Below, in pieces: positions 53,116-62,827 of a stretch of DNA of 64,000 bases. This DNA comes from Sphingomonas sp. PP-CE-3G-477 (lineage in GTDB: Bacteria > Pseudomonadota > Alphaproteobacteria > Sphingomonadales > Sphingomonadaceae), in assembly GCF_003050745.1 (NCBI RefSeq), contig NZ_QAOF01000006.1, forward strand, positions 124,001 through 188,000, written 5' to 3'. A program made the translations under genes and the position numbers. Position 1 is the first letter of the stretch. Every line of letters begins with the position of its first letter. The notes under the pieces are model-generated. The model was not told the origin of the DNA and searched no databases. It was given only the letters and a program-made list of their open reading frames with translations.

Positions 53116-55488
53116 GTGGGCTTAGGTTCGATCGACAACGCGGATAACCGCGGATTTGCGGATTGGAAGACCGTGCACGGTATCGGACCTATTCTAACAC
53201 CCTCGAAGTCCGACGATGCCGCCCCGCCGCCGCTGATCTGCTTCTCGCACCTGCGCTGGGATTTCGTCACGCAGCGCCCGCAACATCTGATGAAGCGGTT
53301 CGCGCAGAGTCACAGCGTGTACGTTTGGGAAGAACACATCCCCTGCGACCACCCGCTGCCGTTCCTCGAACACCACCCCTTCCCCGCCGATAACGTCATC
53401 GCGCTACGGCCACGCCTCCCGCATTGGTGGAACGCCGACCAAGTCGAGGCGGGCTTGCGGCAACTCCTCGACATGCTGGTCGCGACGAGCGTTCGCGAGA
53501 AGCCGGTGCTCTGGTTCTCCACTCCAATGATGCTCCCGTTCGCCGAGCATCTGGACGCCGCCGCGGTCGTCTACGACTGCATGGACGAACTGTCCGCGTT
53601 CCGCTTCGCCGACCCCGCCTTGCTCGACCGCGAAGCCAGGCTGCTCACGCGCGCCGACCTTGTCTTCACTGGCGGCTACAGCCTCTATGAGGCCAAGCGC
53701 GGCCGTCACCGCGACGTCCACGCCTTTCCCTCCGCCGTCGACGTCGCGCACTTCGCCCAAGCGCGCACTGGCAACATTGAACCCGAAGACCAGCGCCATA
53801 TCTCTGGCCCGAAACTCGGCTTCTTCGGCGTCATCGACGAACGCATCGATCTCGCATTGCTCGACGCGGTCGCCGCTGAACGGCCCGACTGGTCGTTCGT
53901 GATGATCGGCCCGGTCGTGAAGATCGACCCCGCGCACCTGCCACGCCGCGCCAACATCCACTGGCTCGGCGGACGCGACTACGATGAACTCCCCGCCTAT
54001 CTCTCCGGCTGGGACGTCGCGCTGATGCCCTTCGCGATCAACGCCGCGACCCGCTTCATCAGCCCGACCAAGACCCCCGAATATCTCGCCGGCGGCCTGC
54101 CCGTCGTCTCGACGCCGATCGTCGACGTGATCCGCCACTATGGCGACGCAGCGGCGGTCGCGATCGCCGCCGACGCGCCCGCGTTCGTCACCGCCTGCGA
54201 GGCCGCCCTTGCCCTCCCCCGCCAAGGCGAATGGCGCGACGAAGCCGACCGCCTGCTCGCCACACAATCCTGGGACCGGACCCAAACCGCCATGGCAACC
54301 GAGATTGACCGCATTCTAAGCGAGGACAAATACGCTCCCGCCTCGAAGCGCGAACGCTACGACACGCTGATCGTAGGCGCAGGCTTTGCCGGTTCAGTCC
54401 TCGCCGAACGCCTGGCCAGCGACAGCGGCCAGCGGGTCCTCGTCGTCGACCGCCGCCCGCACATCGGCGGCAACGCGTATGACGAGCATGACGCGGCTGG
54501 CGTGCTGATTCACCGCTACGGCCCGCACATCTTCCACACCAATTCCGCCGACGTGTTCGACTATCTGTCGCGCTTCACCGCGTGGCGCCCGTACGAACAC
54601 CGCGTCCTCGCCAGCGTCGATGACAAGCTCGTCCCGATGCCGATCAACCGCACCACCTTGAACGCACTCTACGGCCTGTCGCTCAAGGACGACGCGGAAG
54701 CGGCTGCCTTCCTTGCCAGCCGCGCGGAATCGGTTGAGGACATCCGCACCTCCGAGGACGTCGTCGTCGCCGCGGTCGGCCGCGATCTCTACGAGACGTT
54801 CTTCCGCGGCTACACGCGGAAGCAATGGGGCCTCGACCCGTCCGAACTCGACCGCGCCGTCACCGCGCGCGTGCCGACCCGCACCTCGACCGACGACCGC
54901 TATTTCACCGATAAATTCCAGGCGATGCCTGCGAACGGCTACACCCGGATGTTCGAGGCTATGCTCGATCACCCCGGCATCACGCTCGATCTCGGCGTCG
55001 AATATCGCGACGTGATCGACCGCATCGACGTCGACCACATCGTCTTCACCGGCCCGATCGACGAGTATTTCGACTTCCGCTTCGGCAAGCTCCCCTATCG
55101 CAGCCTCCAGTTCCGGCACGAGACGCACGACGTCGCGCAGTTCCAGCCAGTCGCGGTCGTCAACTATCCCGACGAGGCCGTGCCGCAGACGCGCATCACC
55201 GAATACAAGCACCTGACCGGCCAGCTCCACGCGAAGACCAGCATCAGCTACGAATTCCCGAGCGCGGAAGGCGACCCCTATTACCCGATCCCCCGCCCCG
55301 AGAACCAGGCGCTATTCAAACGTTACGAGGCGCTCGCCGATGCAGAGGAAGGCGTGACCTTCGTCGGCCGGCTCGCGACGTATCGCTACTACAATATGGA
55401 CCAGGTCGTCGGGCAGGCACTCGCCACCTATCGCCGCATGGTCGCGAAGTCCGCGGTCCTCGAAACCCCCGTGATGGCCGCCGAATGA
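53116..55488 (+). CDS. Fusion of glycosyltransferase and UDP-galactopyranose mutase
   Basis: About 790 aa. Residues about 40-400 form a GT-B transferase (SHLRWDFVTQRPQHLMKRF, KTPEYLAGGLPVVSTPI). Residues about 414-780 form a complete UDP-galactopyranose mutase: FAD loop LIVGAGFAGSVLAERLA, HRYGPHIFHTN, YTRKQWGLDP, RVPTRTSTDDRYF. The mutase makes UDP-galactofuranose (or an analogue), so the fused transferase may use it directly. The start is unsure: GTG at 53116 is the longest, GTG at 53173 possible. The stop overlaps the next ATG as ATGA. Confidence 0.88.
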   Translation: MGLGSIDNADNRGFADWKTVHGIGPILTPSKSDDAAPPPLICFSHLRWDFVTQRPQHLMKRFAQSHSVYVWEEHIPCDHPLPFLEHHPFPADNVIALRPRLPHWWNADQVEAGLRQLLDMLVATSVREKPVLWFSTPMMLPFAEHLDAAAVVYDCMDELSAFRFADPALLDREARLLTRADLVFTGGYSLYEAKRGRHRDVHAFPSAVDVAHFAQARTGNIEPEDQRHISGPKLGFFGVIDERIDLALLDAVAAERPDWSFVMIGPVVKIDPAHLPRRANIHWLGGRDYDELPAYLSGWDVALMPFAINAATRFISPTKTPEYLAGGLPVVSTPIVDVIRHYGDAAAVAIAADAPAFVTACEAALALPRQGEWRDEADRLLATQSWDRTQTAMATEIDRILSEDKYAPASKRERYDTLIVGAGFAGSVLAERLASDSGQRVLVVDRRPHIGGNAYDEHDAAGVLIHRYGPHIFHTNSADVFDYLSRFTAWRPYEHRVLASVDDKLVPMPINRTTLNALYGLSLKDDAEAAAFLASRAESVEDIRTSEDVVVAAVGRDLYETFFRGYTRKQWGLDPSELDRAVTARVPTRTSTDDRYFTDKFQAMPANGYTRMFEAMLDHPGITLDLGVEYRDVIDRIDVDHIVFTGPIDEYFDFRFGKLPYRSLQFRHETHDVAQFQPVAVVNYPDEAVPQTRITEYKHLTGQLHAKTSISYEFPSAEGDPYYPIPRPENQALFKRYEALADAEEGVTFVGRLATYRYYNMDQVVGQALATYRRMVAKSAVLETPVMAAE

Positions 55489-57548
55489 CCCGCATCTGCC
55501 TGCTGACCGACAGCCTCGCCCCGTCCGGCGTCGGCGCGCACATGATGACCCTCGCCGAGGGATTGGGCGGAGACGAGATCGTCGTCGCCGCGCGTCCCGG
55601 CACAGGCCTGCTCGAACACGCCGCCGCCAGGGGTTATGCGGTGAAAGCGCTCGACGACGATGCCAACCTCGCGCGCTGGCTCGACCGCGCGGCACCCGAC
55701 ATCGTCCACGTCCACGCCGGTATCGGCTGGGAAGGTCACGCCGCCGTCCGCGCCGCACACGCCGCCGGCGTTCCGGTTATCCGCACCGAACACCTCCCCT
55801 ATCTCCTCACCGACCCCGCCCAGCGCGACGAGCACCGCGACACCTCCGCAACACTCGCGCGCCTGATCTGCGTCTCGGACGCAGTCGGCGACAGCCACCG
55901 CGCAGCCGGCGTCGATCCGGCACTCGTCGCAACGATCCACAACGGCGTCGGCGCGCACAAACCCTCGCGCTCCCGCGAAGCCCTCCGCAGCGAATGGGGC
56001 GTCGGCAATGCCCCCGTCCTGCTCATGGTAGCACGCTTCGCCGAGCAAAAGGGCCACGCGCTCCTGCTCGATGCGCTGCCAGCAATCCGCGCCGCACAAC
56101 CGGACGTGATCGTGCTGCTCGCCGGCGAAGGCCCCCTCCTCACCCAGACCGCACGCGCCATCGCCGCCAAAGGGCTGGCCGGTACCGTCCGCATGCTCGG
56201 CACCCGCAGCGACGTCGCCGACTTGATGACGCTGGCCGACCTGCTCGTCCTTCCGTCGGCGTTCGAAGGCCTGCCGCTGGTCGCGCTCGAAGCGATGGCC
56301 GCCGGCCTGCCCGTCGTCGCCACCGTCGCGCCCGGCAATGCCGAAGCGATCGAGGACGGCGTCACCGGTCGCCTGACCGCCGCGGACCCGGCCAGTTTCG
56401 CCGATGCGATCGTCACGTTGCTCGCCGACCGCGACGGCCTCAAGACAATGGCCAGCGCCGCGATCGAGCGCCAGCAAGACCTATTCTCGGCCGATCGCAT
56501 GATCGCCGACACGCGCGCGGTCTACGCCGCGGTGCAAGACCAAAATACAAAGGGAGACGGCGTGGAGCGGACACGGATCGGGTTCATCGGCGCAGGCGGC
56601 ATCGCCAATCGCCATTTCGGCGTGCTGGAGCAATTCGACGACGTCGCGATCGTCGCCGTCGCCGACGTCGACATGGCCCGCGCCACCGAGGCCGCCGGCC
56701 GCTTCGGCGCGCGCGCGTTCGACGATGCCTCCGCAATGTTGGCCACAGTCGAACTCGACGCGCTCTACATCTGTGTGCCCCCCTTTGCGCACGGTGAACC
56801 CGAACGCCTTGCGATCGAGCACAAGCTCCCGTTCTTCGTCGAGAAGCCTGTCGCGCTAGACCTCGGCACCGCGGAAGATGTCGCGGCGGCAGTCGACCGG
56901 CTCGGCCTGGTGACCGCGGTCGGCTATCACTGGCGCTATCTCGACACGGTGGACGAAGTGAAGGCGCTGCTCTCCGCGACCCCCGCCCGCCTTCTCTCCG
57001 GCTATTGGTTAGACTCCACGCCGCCGCCGCGCTGGTGGTGGAAGAAAGACGCGTCGGGCGGCCAGATGCTCGAACAGACGACGCATCTCGTCGATCTCGC
57101 GCGCTATCTCGTCGGCGACGTCGTCCGCGTCTACGGCCAGTCGGGCCACATCGACCGCGCCGCCTTCCCCGGCCTAGACGTCGCCACCACCAGCACCGCG
57201 ATGCTCACCTTCGCCAGCGGCGCGATCGCCAACTTCGCGTCGACCTGCCTGCTCAACTGGAACCACCGCGTCTGCCTCCACCTCTTCGGCGAAGGCCTTG
57301 CGATCGAACTCACCGACCGCGACGTGATGATCGACATCGGCCGCGGCCGCCCGGTCCGCGGCACCGGCAGCGATCCGGTCGTGCTGGAGGATCGCGACCT
57401 CATCGACGCGGTCCGCGGCGGAGAAAACCGGATCCGCTGTCCCTACCCCGCCGCGCTCGAAACGCTCCGCCTCGCGTTGGCGATCGAACGCTCCGCCGTC
57501 GAAGGTCGCGCGATCGACGTCCGCGAACGGGAGGTGGCGCATGTCTGA
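55485..57548 (+). CDS. Fusion of GT4 glycosyltransferase and Gfo/Idh/MocA oxidoreductase
   Basis: 687 aa. Residues 1-350 are a GT4 transferase (LLTDSLAPSGVGAHMMTLAE, VARFAEQKGHALLLDALP, SAFEGLPLVALEAMAAGLPV). After a short linker, residues about 361-687 are a Gfo/Idh/MocA dehydrogenase with RIGFIGAGGIANRHFGVLEQ, the catalytic-region EKPVALDLGT and a C-terminal beta-sheet domain (EQTTHLVDLARYLVGD). The second half may oxidise or epimerise a sugar that the first half transfers. An eight-base overlap leads into the next gene. Confidence 0.87.
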   Translation: MTRICLLTDSLAPSGVGAHMMTLAEGLGGDEIVVAARPGTGLLEHAAARGYAVKALDDDANLARWLDRAAPDIVHVHAGIGWEGHAAVRAAHAAGVPVIRTEHLPYLLTDPAQRDEHRDTSATLARLICVSDAVGDSHRAAGVDPALVATIHNGVGAHKPSRSREALRSEWGVGNAPVLLMVARFAEQKGHALLLDALPAIRAAQPDVIVLLAGEGPLLTQTARAIAAKGLAGTVRMLGTRSDVADLMTLADLLVLPSAFEGLPLVALEAMAAGLPVVATVAPGNAEAIEDGVTGRLTAADPASFADAIVTLLADRDGLKTMASAAIERQQDLFSADRMIADTRAVYAAVQDQNTKGDGVERTRIGFIGAGGIANRHFGVLEQFDDVAIVAVADVDMARATEAAGRFGARAFDDASAMLATVELDALYICVPPFAHGEPERLAIEHKLPFFVEKPVALDLGTAEDVAAAVDRLGLVTAVGYHWRYLDTVDEVKALLSATPARLLSGYWLDSTPPPRWWWKKDASGGQMLEQTTHLVDLARYLVGDVVRVYGQSGHIDRAAFPGLDVATTSTAMLTFASGAIANFASTCLLNWNHRVCLHLFGEGLAIELTDRDVMIDIGRGRPVRGTGSDPVVLEDRDLIDAVRGGENRIRCPYPAALETLRLALAIERSAVEGRAIDVREREVAHV

Positions 57549-58641
57549 GTGGCGCCACGTCCGCTCGCTCGGCGTCGAACGCCCCGGCCAGGCCTATTTC
57601 TTCGGCTATGACGAAGCACCCCCAGGCGACGGCCAGGTCCGCCTCGACCTGCTCTACACCGGGTTCTCCGCCGGGACCGAACTCACCTTCGTCAAGAACA
57701 GCAACCCGTATCTCCACTCACGCTGGGACGCAGGGCGCGGCGTGTTCGTCCCCGGCGAGCCGAGCGCGCACTATCCGGTGCCGTTCCTTGGCTACATGGA
57801 ATGCGCGCGCGTCAGCGACAGCCGGGTCGATGATTTCGCCAACGGTGACATCGTCGGCACCGTCTTCGGACACAAGACCGGCCACACCGCGGATCCGTTC
57901 AACGACCTGCTGACCAAGCTCCCGCCCGAACTCGATCCGATCCTCGGCATCTATATCGGCCAGATGGGTCCGATCGCCGCCAACGGCATTCTCCACGCGG
58001 ACGCCGAACTACTCGGCCCCAATGTCGTCAACCTTGGCGACGGCATCCGCGGCCGCCCCGCCTTGGTGATAGGCGCAGGCATCGTCGGCATGCTGACCGC
58101 CCTGTTCGCGCAAGCCGCCGGCGCCAGCGAAGTCGTGATCGCCGACCCGTCCCCCTTCCGCCGCCTGCGCGCCGAATGCCTCGGCATCACCGCGATGACC
58201 GAGGACCAGGCCTGGGCCTACGCCAAGGCACGCTGGATCCACGGCGGCGACGATCGCGGCGCGGACGTCGTGTTCCAGACTCGCGCCGACGCCGCCAGCC
58301 TCCACGCCGCGATGCGCGCGCTGAGGCCACAAGGCACGGTGATCGATCTCGCTTTCTACCAGGGCGGCGCCGACCGGCTCCGGCTCGGCGAGGAATTCCA
58401 CCACAACGGCCTCAACCTCCGCTGCGCCCAGATCAACCGCGTCCCGCGCGGGCTAGGCTTCCAATGGGATCGCCGCCGCCTTGCGAACGAGACGGTAAAG
58501 CTGCTCCTCGCCCGCGGCCCCGAGATCCGCGCGCAACTCATCACGCATGTCGTGCCCTATGACGACGCCCCAGCCTTCATCGCGCGGCTGGTCGGCGAGC
58601 GGCCCGAATTCCTCCAGATCGTCTTCAAGGTCGGCGATTGA
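57541..58641 (+). CDS. MDR-family sugar/alcohol dehydrogenase-like protein
   Basis: 366 aa of the medium-chain dehydrogenase superfamily. GroES-like N-terminal part (LLYTGFSAGTELTFVK, VPGEPSAHYPVPFLGYMECA) and Rossmann domain ALVIGAGIVGMLTALFAQAA, then VIDLAFYQGGADRLRLGEEF. The catalytic zinc cysteine is absent (Ser-Ala-Gly-Thr-Glu where Cys is expected), so it may be zinc-independent or use other ligands, as in bacteriochlorophyllide-reductase-like or sugar dehydrogenases. Embedded in the glycan operon with overlaps on both sides. Confidence 0.8.
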   Translation: MSEWRHVRSLGVERPGQAYFFGYDEAPPGDGQVRLDLLYTGFSAGTELTFVKNSNPYLHSRWDAGRGVFVPGEPSAHYPVPFLGYMECARVSDSRVDDFANGDIVGTVFGHKTGHTADPFNDLLTKLPPELDPILGIYIGQMGPIAANGILHADAELLGPNVVNLGDGIRGRPALVIGAGIVGMLTALFAQAAGASEVVIADPSPFRRLRAECLGITAMTEDQAWAYAKARWIHGGDDRGADVVFQTRADAASLHAAMRALRPQGTVIDLAFYQGGADRLRLGEEFHHNGLNLRCAQINRVPRGLGFQWDRRRLANETVKLLLARGPEIRAQLITHVVPYDDAPAFIARLVGERPEFLQIVFKVGD

Positions 58642-60887
58642 GTACCGCACTCACTGCCGACACCCGACCGATCCGCATCCTGTTCGTCTTCGCCTGGCTC
58701 GTCGTCGGCGGCGAAGAGACGGAGGTGCGCCTGCTCGCCCAGGCGCTGGACCCGACGCGCTACCGGATCGAGGTTGTCGCCTGCTTCCGGACAGACGGCA
58801 TGCCCGAGCAGACTCACGCGCAATTGGAAGCGATCGGCGTCCCCGTCGATCGCACGCCCTACGCGCTCGGCTTCGACGAGACCGTCGCCTACCTCGCTAG
58901 CAAGCTGCCCGCGTACGACATCGTCATCTCGTGCCAGAACGTCGCGGACATCTATCCCGCGTTCGAACGCATGCACCTCCGGCCGCCGTTGATCGAGCAT
59001 GGTGGCCTCGTCTCCGAAGCGCTCGCCGGCCCCAAGCATTTCACCGCGCGCTATGTCGGCGTCTGCGCCTCGATCCGCGACGCCGCCGCCGGCCGCATGC
59101 CCGGCCGCGAACACCACGCGATCGAGATCCCGTCGATGGTCGACACGCGCGCCTTCGACCCTGCGCGTCGCGCTCCCGTGCGCGCGACACTCGGCATAGC
59201 CGAAAACGTACCGCTGATCGGCTGGCTAGGCCGGCTCGACCCGAAAAAGCGCGTCGAAGACTTCGTCGAAGCCGCCGCGATCGTCCACGCCCGCCACCCC
59301 CGCGCGCGCTTCGTCGTCATCGGCGGACCGGACGCCTTCATCCCCGAATATGCCGCCGCGCTCCGCAACCGTGCGCACGCGCTCGGCCTGGACACCGCGC
59401 TCACCTTCCTCGGCGACCGCGACGACGTGCCCGACCTGCTCGCCGCACTCGACATCTTCGTCTGGCTCTCGCGCGGCGAAGGCATGCCGCATGTCATCGC
59501 CGAAGCCGGCGCCGCACGCCTCCCCGTCATAGCAACGCGCGACAATGGCTCCGAACAACAGATCGTCGACGGGATCAGCGGCCTGTTCGTCCCCCATGAA
59601 GATCCACCCGCAGTCGCCGCCGCGATCACCAATCTGCTCGAAAACCCGGCACTCCGAACCCGCCTCGGCACCGCCCTCCGCGCCAAGGTCGACGGCGAGT
59701 ACGCCGTCGCCGCCGTCGTCCCCCGCTGGGAAGCCCTGTTCGCCGAAGTCCTGTCCGACCGGCCGCCCCTTCCCCGCCCGACCAGACTCTTCCGAAGCTT
59801 CCTGCAAGGCGGTTTCGAATCCTCCACGCACCGCCGCGCGCACGACCGCAAGCGCGTCGACGTCATCGCCGCCAGCCATCACGACACCCTCGCCGCGCAT
59901 GACTATGCCGAACTCGCCAAGCTTGGCATCCTGACGGTCCGCGACGGCCTGCGCTGGCATCTGATCGAGCTCGAACCCGGCCGCTACGACTGGTCCAGCC
60001 TCGATCGCCAGCTAGAAGCTTCCAAGGCGATTGGCACCGAAGTCATCTGGGACCTGCTGCATTACGGCTGGCCCGACGACATAGACATCTGGACGCCTGC
60101 GTTCGTCACGCGCTTTGCGGCCTTCGCCGCCGCCGCCGCGCGCCACATCGGCCCGGCCGCACCTGGCGAGACCCGCTTCTACGCCCCCGTCAACGAGATC
60201 TCGTTTTTCGCCTGGGGCGGCGGCGACGCAGCCTATCTCAACCCGTTCGCCCGAGACCGCGGCTACGAACTCAAGGTGCAACTCGCCCGCGCATCGATCG
60301 CCGCGATGGAGGCGATCCTCGCGGTCGACCCCGCCGCAAGGTTCGTCCACGCCGACCCGGTCATCAACGTCATCACCGAGCCCGCCCGCCCGCACGACGC
60401 CCCCGCCGCCGAAGGCCACCGCCTCGCGCAATACCAGGCCTGGGACATGATCGCCGGCAAGGCTTGGCCACAGATCGGCGGCCGCGCGCCATTGCTCGAT
60501 ATCGTCGGCGTCAATTTCTACCACAACAACCAGTGGATCCACGGCGGCCCGCCGCTAGCCTACGATCACCCCCTCAGCCGCCCGCTCCACGCGATCCTCG
60601 CCGACGCCTACGCCCGCTACGGCCGCCCGATCTTCATCGCCGAAACCGGCATCGAAGGCAGCGCCCGCCCCGCCTGGCTCCGCATGATCCTGCGCGAAGT
60701 GAAGATCGCCCAGTCGCTCGGCGTGCCCGTCGAGGGCGTGTGCCTCTACCCGATCCTCGACCATCCGGGCTGGGACGACGATCGCTACTGCCCCAACGGC
60801 CTGCTCGCCTGCTCGCCGGTGCTCGCAGACCGCGTACCGGACGCCTTACTCGCCGACGTCATCCGGACTGCGACGCTCGGAGTATGA
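58638..60887 (+). CDS. Fusion of GT4 glycosyltransferase and GH1-like glycosidase domain
   Basis: 749 aa, started by TTG at 58638 which overlaps the previous stop as TTGA. Residues about 12-375: GT4 transferase ([58 protein letters not shown]). Residues about 390-745: a TIM-barrel domain like family 1 glycosidases, with acid/base Glu in [14 protein letters not shown] and nucleophile Glu in [13 protein letters not shown]. No signal peptide: a cytosolic glycosidase tied to a transferase is odd and suggests transglycosylation, editing or a ligand-binding role. Confidence 0.85.
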   Translation: MSTALTADTRPIRILFVFAWLVVGGEETEVRLLAQALDPTRYRIEVVACFRTDGMPEQTHAQLEAIGVPVDRTPYALGFDETVAYLASKLPAYDIVISCQNVADIYPAFERMHLRPPLIEHGGLVSEALAGPKHFTARYVGVCASIRDAAAGRMPGREHHAIEIPSMVDTRAFDPARRAPVRATLGIAENVPLIGWLGRLDPKKRVEDFVEAAAIVHARHPRARFVVIGGPDAFIPEYAAALRNRAHALGLDTALTFLGDRDDVPDLLAALDIFVWLSRGEGMPHVIAEAGAARLPVIATRDNGSEQQIVDGISGLFVPHEDPPAVAAAITNLLENPALRTRLGTALRAKVDGEYAVAAVVPRWEALFAEVLSDRPPLPRPTRLFRSFLQGGFESSTHRRAHDRKRVDVIAASHHDTLAAHDYAELAKLGILTVRDGLRWHLIELEPGRYDWSSLDRQLEASKAIGTEVIWDLLHYGWPDDIDIWTPAFVTRFAAFAAAAARHIGPAAPGETRFYAPVNEISFFAWGGGDAAYLNPFARDRGYELKVQLARASIAAMEAILAVDPAARFVHADPVINVITEPARPHDAPAAEGHRLAQYQAWDMIAGKAWPQIGGRAPLLDIVGVNFYHNNQWIHGGPPLAYDHPLSRPLHAILADAYARYGRPIFIAETGIEGSARPAWLRMILREVKIAQSLGVPVEGVCLYPILDHPGWDDDRYCPNGLLACSPVLADRVPDALLADVIRTATLGV

Positions 60888-61140
60888 TCTCCGCAACCCA
60901 TTTCCGTATCGGCGGCCGACCAAAGCCTCCGGTAATGGCTATCGCCTGATCGTATCGAACGCCGTTTCCATTCCGTCGCAAATGGCATTTTGGTCGCTTA
61001 CGTCCCGTGTGATCGGGAGTTCCCGTCGCCCACCCTCCTTCAAAAGGAGTCGGTCGGCACTACGCGAGCACTTGGCAATGTCCGTTCCCGATCATAAAGC
61101 GTCTGAGATTCGACCAACCCCCCGCCACGAGTTAACCACC

Positions 61141-61341
61141 ATGCAGATCATCGTCCGCGACAACAACGTCGACCAAGCCCTCCGCGCCCTGAAAAAGAAG
61201 CTGCAGCGTGAGGGTGTATATCGCGAAATGAAGCTGCGCCGGCATTACGAGAAGCCGTCCGAGAAGCGGGCGCGTGAACATGCCGCGGCCGTCAGCCGTG
61301 CGCGCAAGGCGGATCGCAAGCGCGCCGAACGCGATAATTGA
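61141..61341 (+). CDS. rpsU: 30S ribosomal protein S21
   Basis: 66 aa: [20 protein letters not shown], the family core [17 protein letters not shown], and a basic tail. It binds the 30S subunit near the anti-Shine-Dalgarno region. The longer upstream frame (to 60982) is not part of it. The 253-base gap before it, after the glycan operon, shows no further gene. Confidence 0.95.
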   Translation: MQIIVRDNNVDQALRALKKKLQREGVYREMKLRRHYEKPSEKRAREHAAAVSRARKADRKRAERDN

Positions 61342-61623
61342 ACGGTGACGCCGTCGTACCGGTGATAAGTCGCGGATAGCTGAGACCGCTCTGCTGATCC
61401 CTGACAAAGGTGCCTTTACCTTCGTCGGGACCTCGGCGGTCGCTGAGAACTGGAATTGCATCGCCCGCCGGTGGACCTCGTGGATACATGGAGTCGACTC
61501 GCGGGCACGCTGGTCGGCCCGGCTCTCGTCGACGTCGAGGGCACGGCACTCGTGCGTCCATCGTGTGCCTGCGACATACGGCACGCCTGGGTTTCTCGCC
61601 TACACGTTCCGGAGGCGCTGACG

Positions 61624-62262
61624 ATGACGGCTCACTTCCTCTATCTGTTCGATCCGCTGTGTGGCTGGTGCTACGGCGCATCCGCCGGAATCGCTGCGCT
61701 GGCGAAGCATCCGGGCGTCACCGTCGAGACCCTGCCGACCGGCCTGTTCGCCGGCGATGGCGTCCGGACGCTCGGCAGCGAGATGCGCGACCATATCCTT
61801 GCCAGCGATCGCCGCATCGCGGCGCTGACCGGCGCCGTGTTCGGCGATCCCTATCGCGAGCGCATCGTCGGTGGCGCTGGCCTGACGCTCGACAGCAGTC
61901 ACGCGACCCTTGCCCTTACCACCGTCGCCCAGACCGTGCCGGACCGTGAACTGGACGCCCTCCACACAATCCAGCGTGCACGCTACATCGAGGGGCGCGA
62001 TATCGCCGACGTCTTCGTGCTGATCGACCTGCTGGTCGGCGCCGGGTTCGACGCTGCTGCGGTCATGCTCGCCAATCCCGATCCGGGGGTGCGCAAGGCG
62101 AACGCGCAACGACTGGAGCGCACGCGATCGGTGATGCAGCATTTCGGGATCGGCGGCGTCCCCGCACTGCTCCGAGTCGATGGCACCGCATTGACGCCCG
62201 TCGATGCGTCGACCCTGTACCGGGATCCGCTATCGCTGGCTTCGTCCCACCGCCTTGCGTGA
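61624..62262 (+). CDS. DsbA-family thiol oxidoreductase-like protein
   Basis: 212 aa with a thioredoxin fold and helical insertion. The N-terminal active site is FDPLCGWCYGAS (CGWC). VGGVPALLRVDG-like FGIGGVPALLRVDG provides the cis-proline loop. There is no signal peptide, so unlike DsbA it acts in the cytosol, as FrnE/PA2133-like members do. GGAGG lies nine bases before the ATG; the roughly 280 bases before it show no gene. Confidence 0.88.
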   Translation: MTAHFLYLFDPLCGWCYGASAGIAALAKHPGVTVETLPTGLFAGDGVRTLGSEMRDHILASDRRIAALTGAVFGDPYRERIVGGAGLTLDSSHATLALTTVAQTVPDRELDALHTIQRARYIEGRDIADVFVLIDLLVGAGFDAAAVMLANPDPGVRKANAQRLERTRSVMQHFGIGGVPALLRVDGTALTPVDASTLYRDPLSLASSHRLA

Positions 62263-62364
62263 TCGGCCTCACGGAAACGCACCGTCTTTGCGTCAAGACG
62301 CCGCGGTTGGTCGAATCCGTAGCGGCACGTCCATCGAAAGACCAAAGGCGGTGGCCAAGTCCGT

Positions 62365-62739
62365 TCAATAGTCTTGCGCCTCGTCATATCGAGCACGTTT
62401 TTCGGCAATCTGGGACAGGTTGGCCCGGGCCCACAGGCCCAGTGCGACCACTGGCTTCGATAGGGAACGTCCGAGATCGGTCAGCGCATATTCGACCTGG
62501 GGTGGCACGGTCGGATGCACCGTCCTGCTGATCATCCCGTCGCGAGTGAGGTTTTTCAGCGTCCGCGTCAGCATTTGCTGGGAGATACCTTCGACAGCGC
62601 GCTTGATGTCGTTGAATCGATGCGGCCGCTCCTGGAGCGCCATGATGATTTGCACCGTCCATTTGTCGCCGATCCGCGAAAGTACGCCACTGATGCGCTG
62701 GCATTCGTCCTGATTCACAGGCCGCATAGTCTCACTCAT
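62365..62739 (-). CDS. HxlR-family transcriptional regulator
   Basis: 124-aa winged-helix regulator: SRIGDKWTVQIIMALQERPH, FNDIKRAVEGISQQMLTRTL, GMISRTVHPTVPPQVEYALT, the standard HxlR/MarR-like pattern. Such proteins usually respond to electrophiles or aldehydes and control a neighbouring flavoprotein. It is divergent from an azoreductase, 88 bases apart, a common pairing. Confidence 0.92.
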   Translation of the reverse strand: MSETMRPVNQDECQRISGVLSRIGDKWTVQIIMALQERPHRFNDIKRAVEGISQQMLTRTLKNLTRDGMISRTVHPTVPPQVEYALTDLGRSLSKPVVALGLWARANLSQIAEKRARYDEAQDY

Positions 62740-62798
62740 CTGACCTGGTCCTCAAAATATGCGTTCTTGGCGAAGGCATGCGGGTCACATAGCTGGTG

Positions 62799-62819
62799 CA
62801 GGTCATTAATCCAGACCTG
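62799..62819. promoter_or_regulatory. Possible HxlR operator before the azoreductase gene
   Basis: Inverted repeat CAGGTC-N9-GACCTG, ending nine bases before the azoreductase ATG; related half-sites (TGACCT) recur at 62741 beside the regulator start. Confidence 0.4.
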
Positions 62820-62827
62820 AGGTCAGC

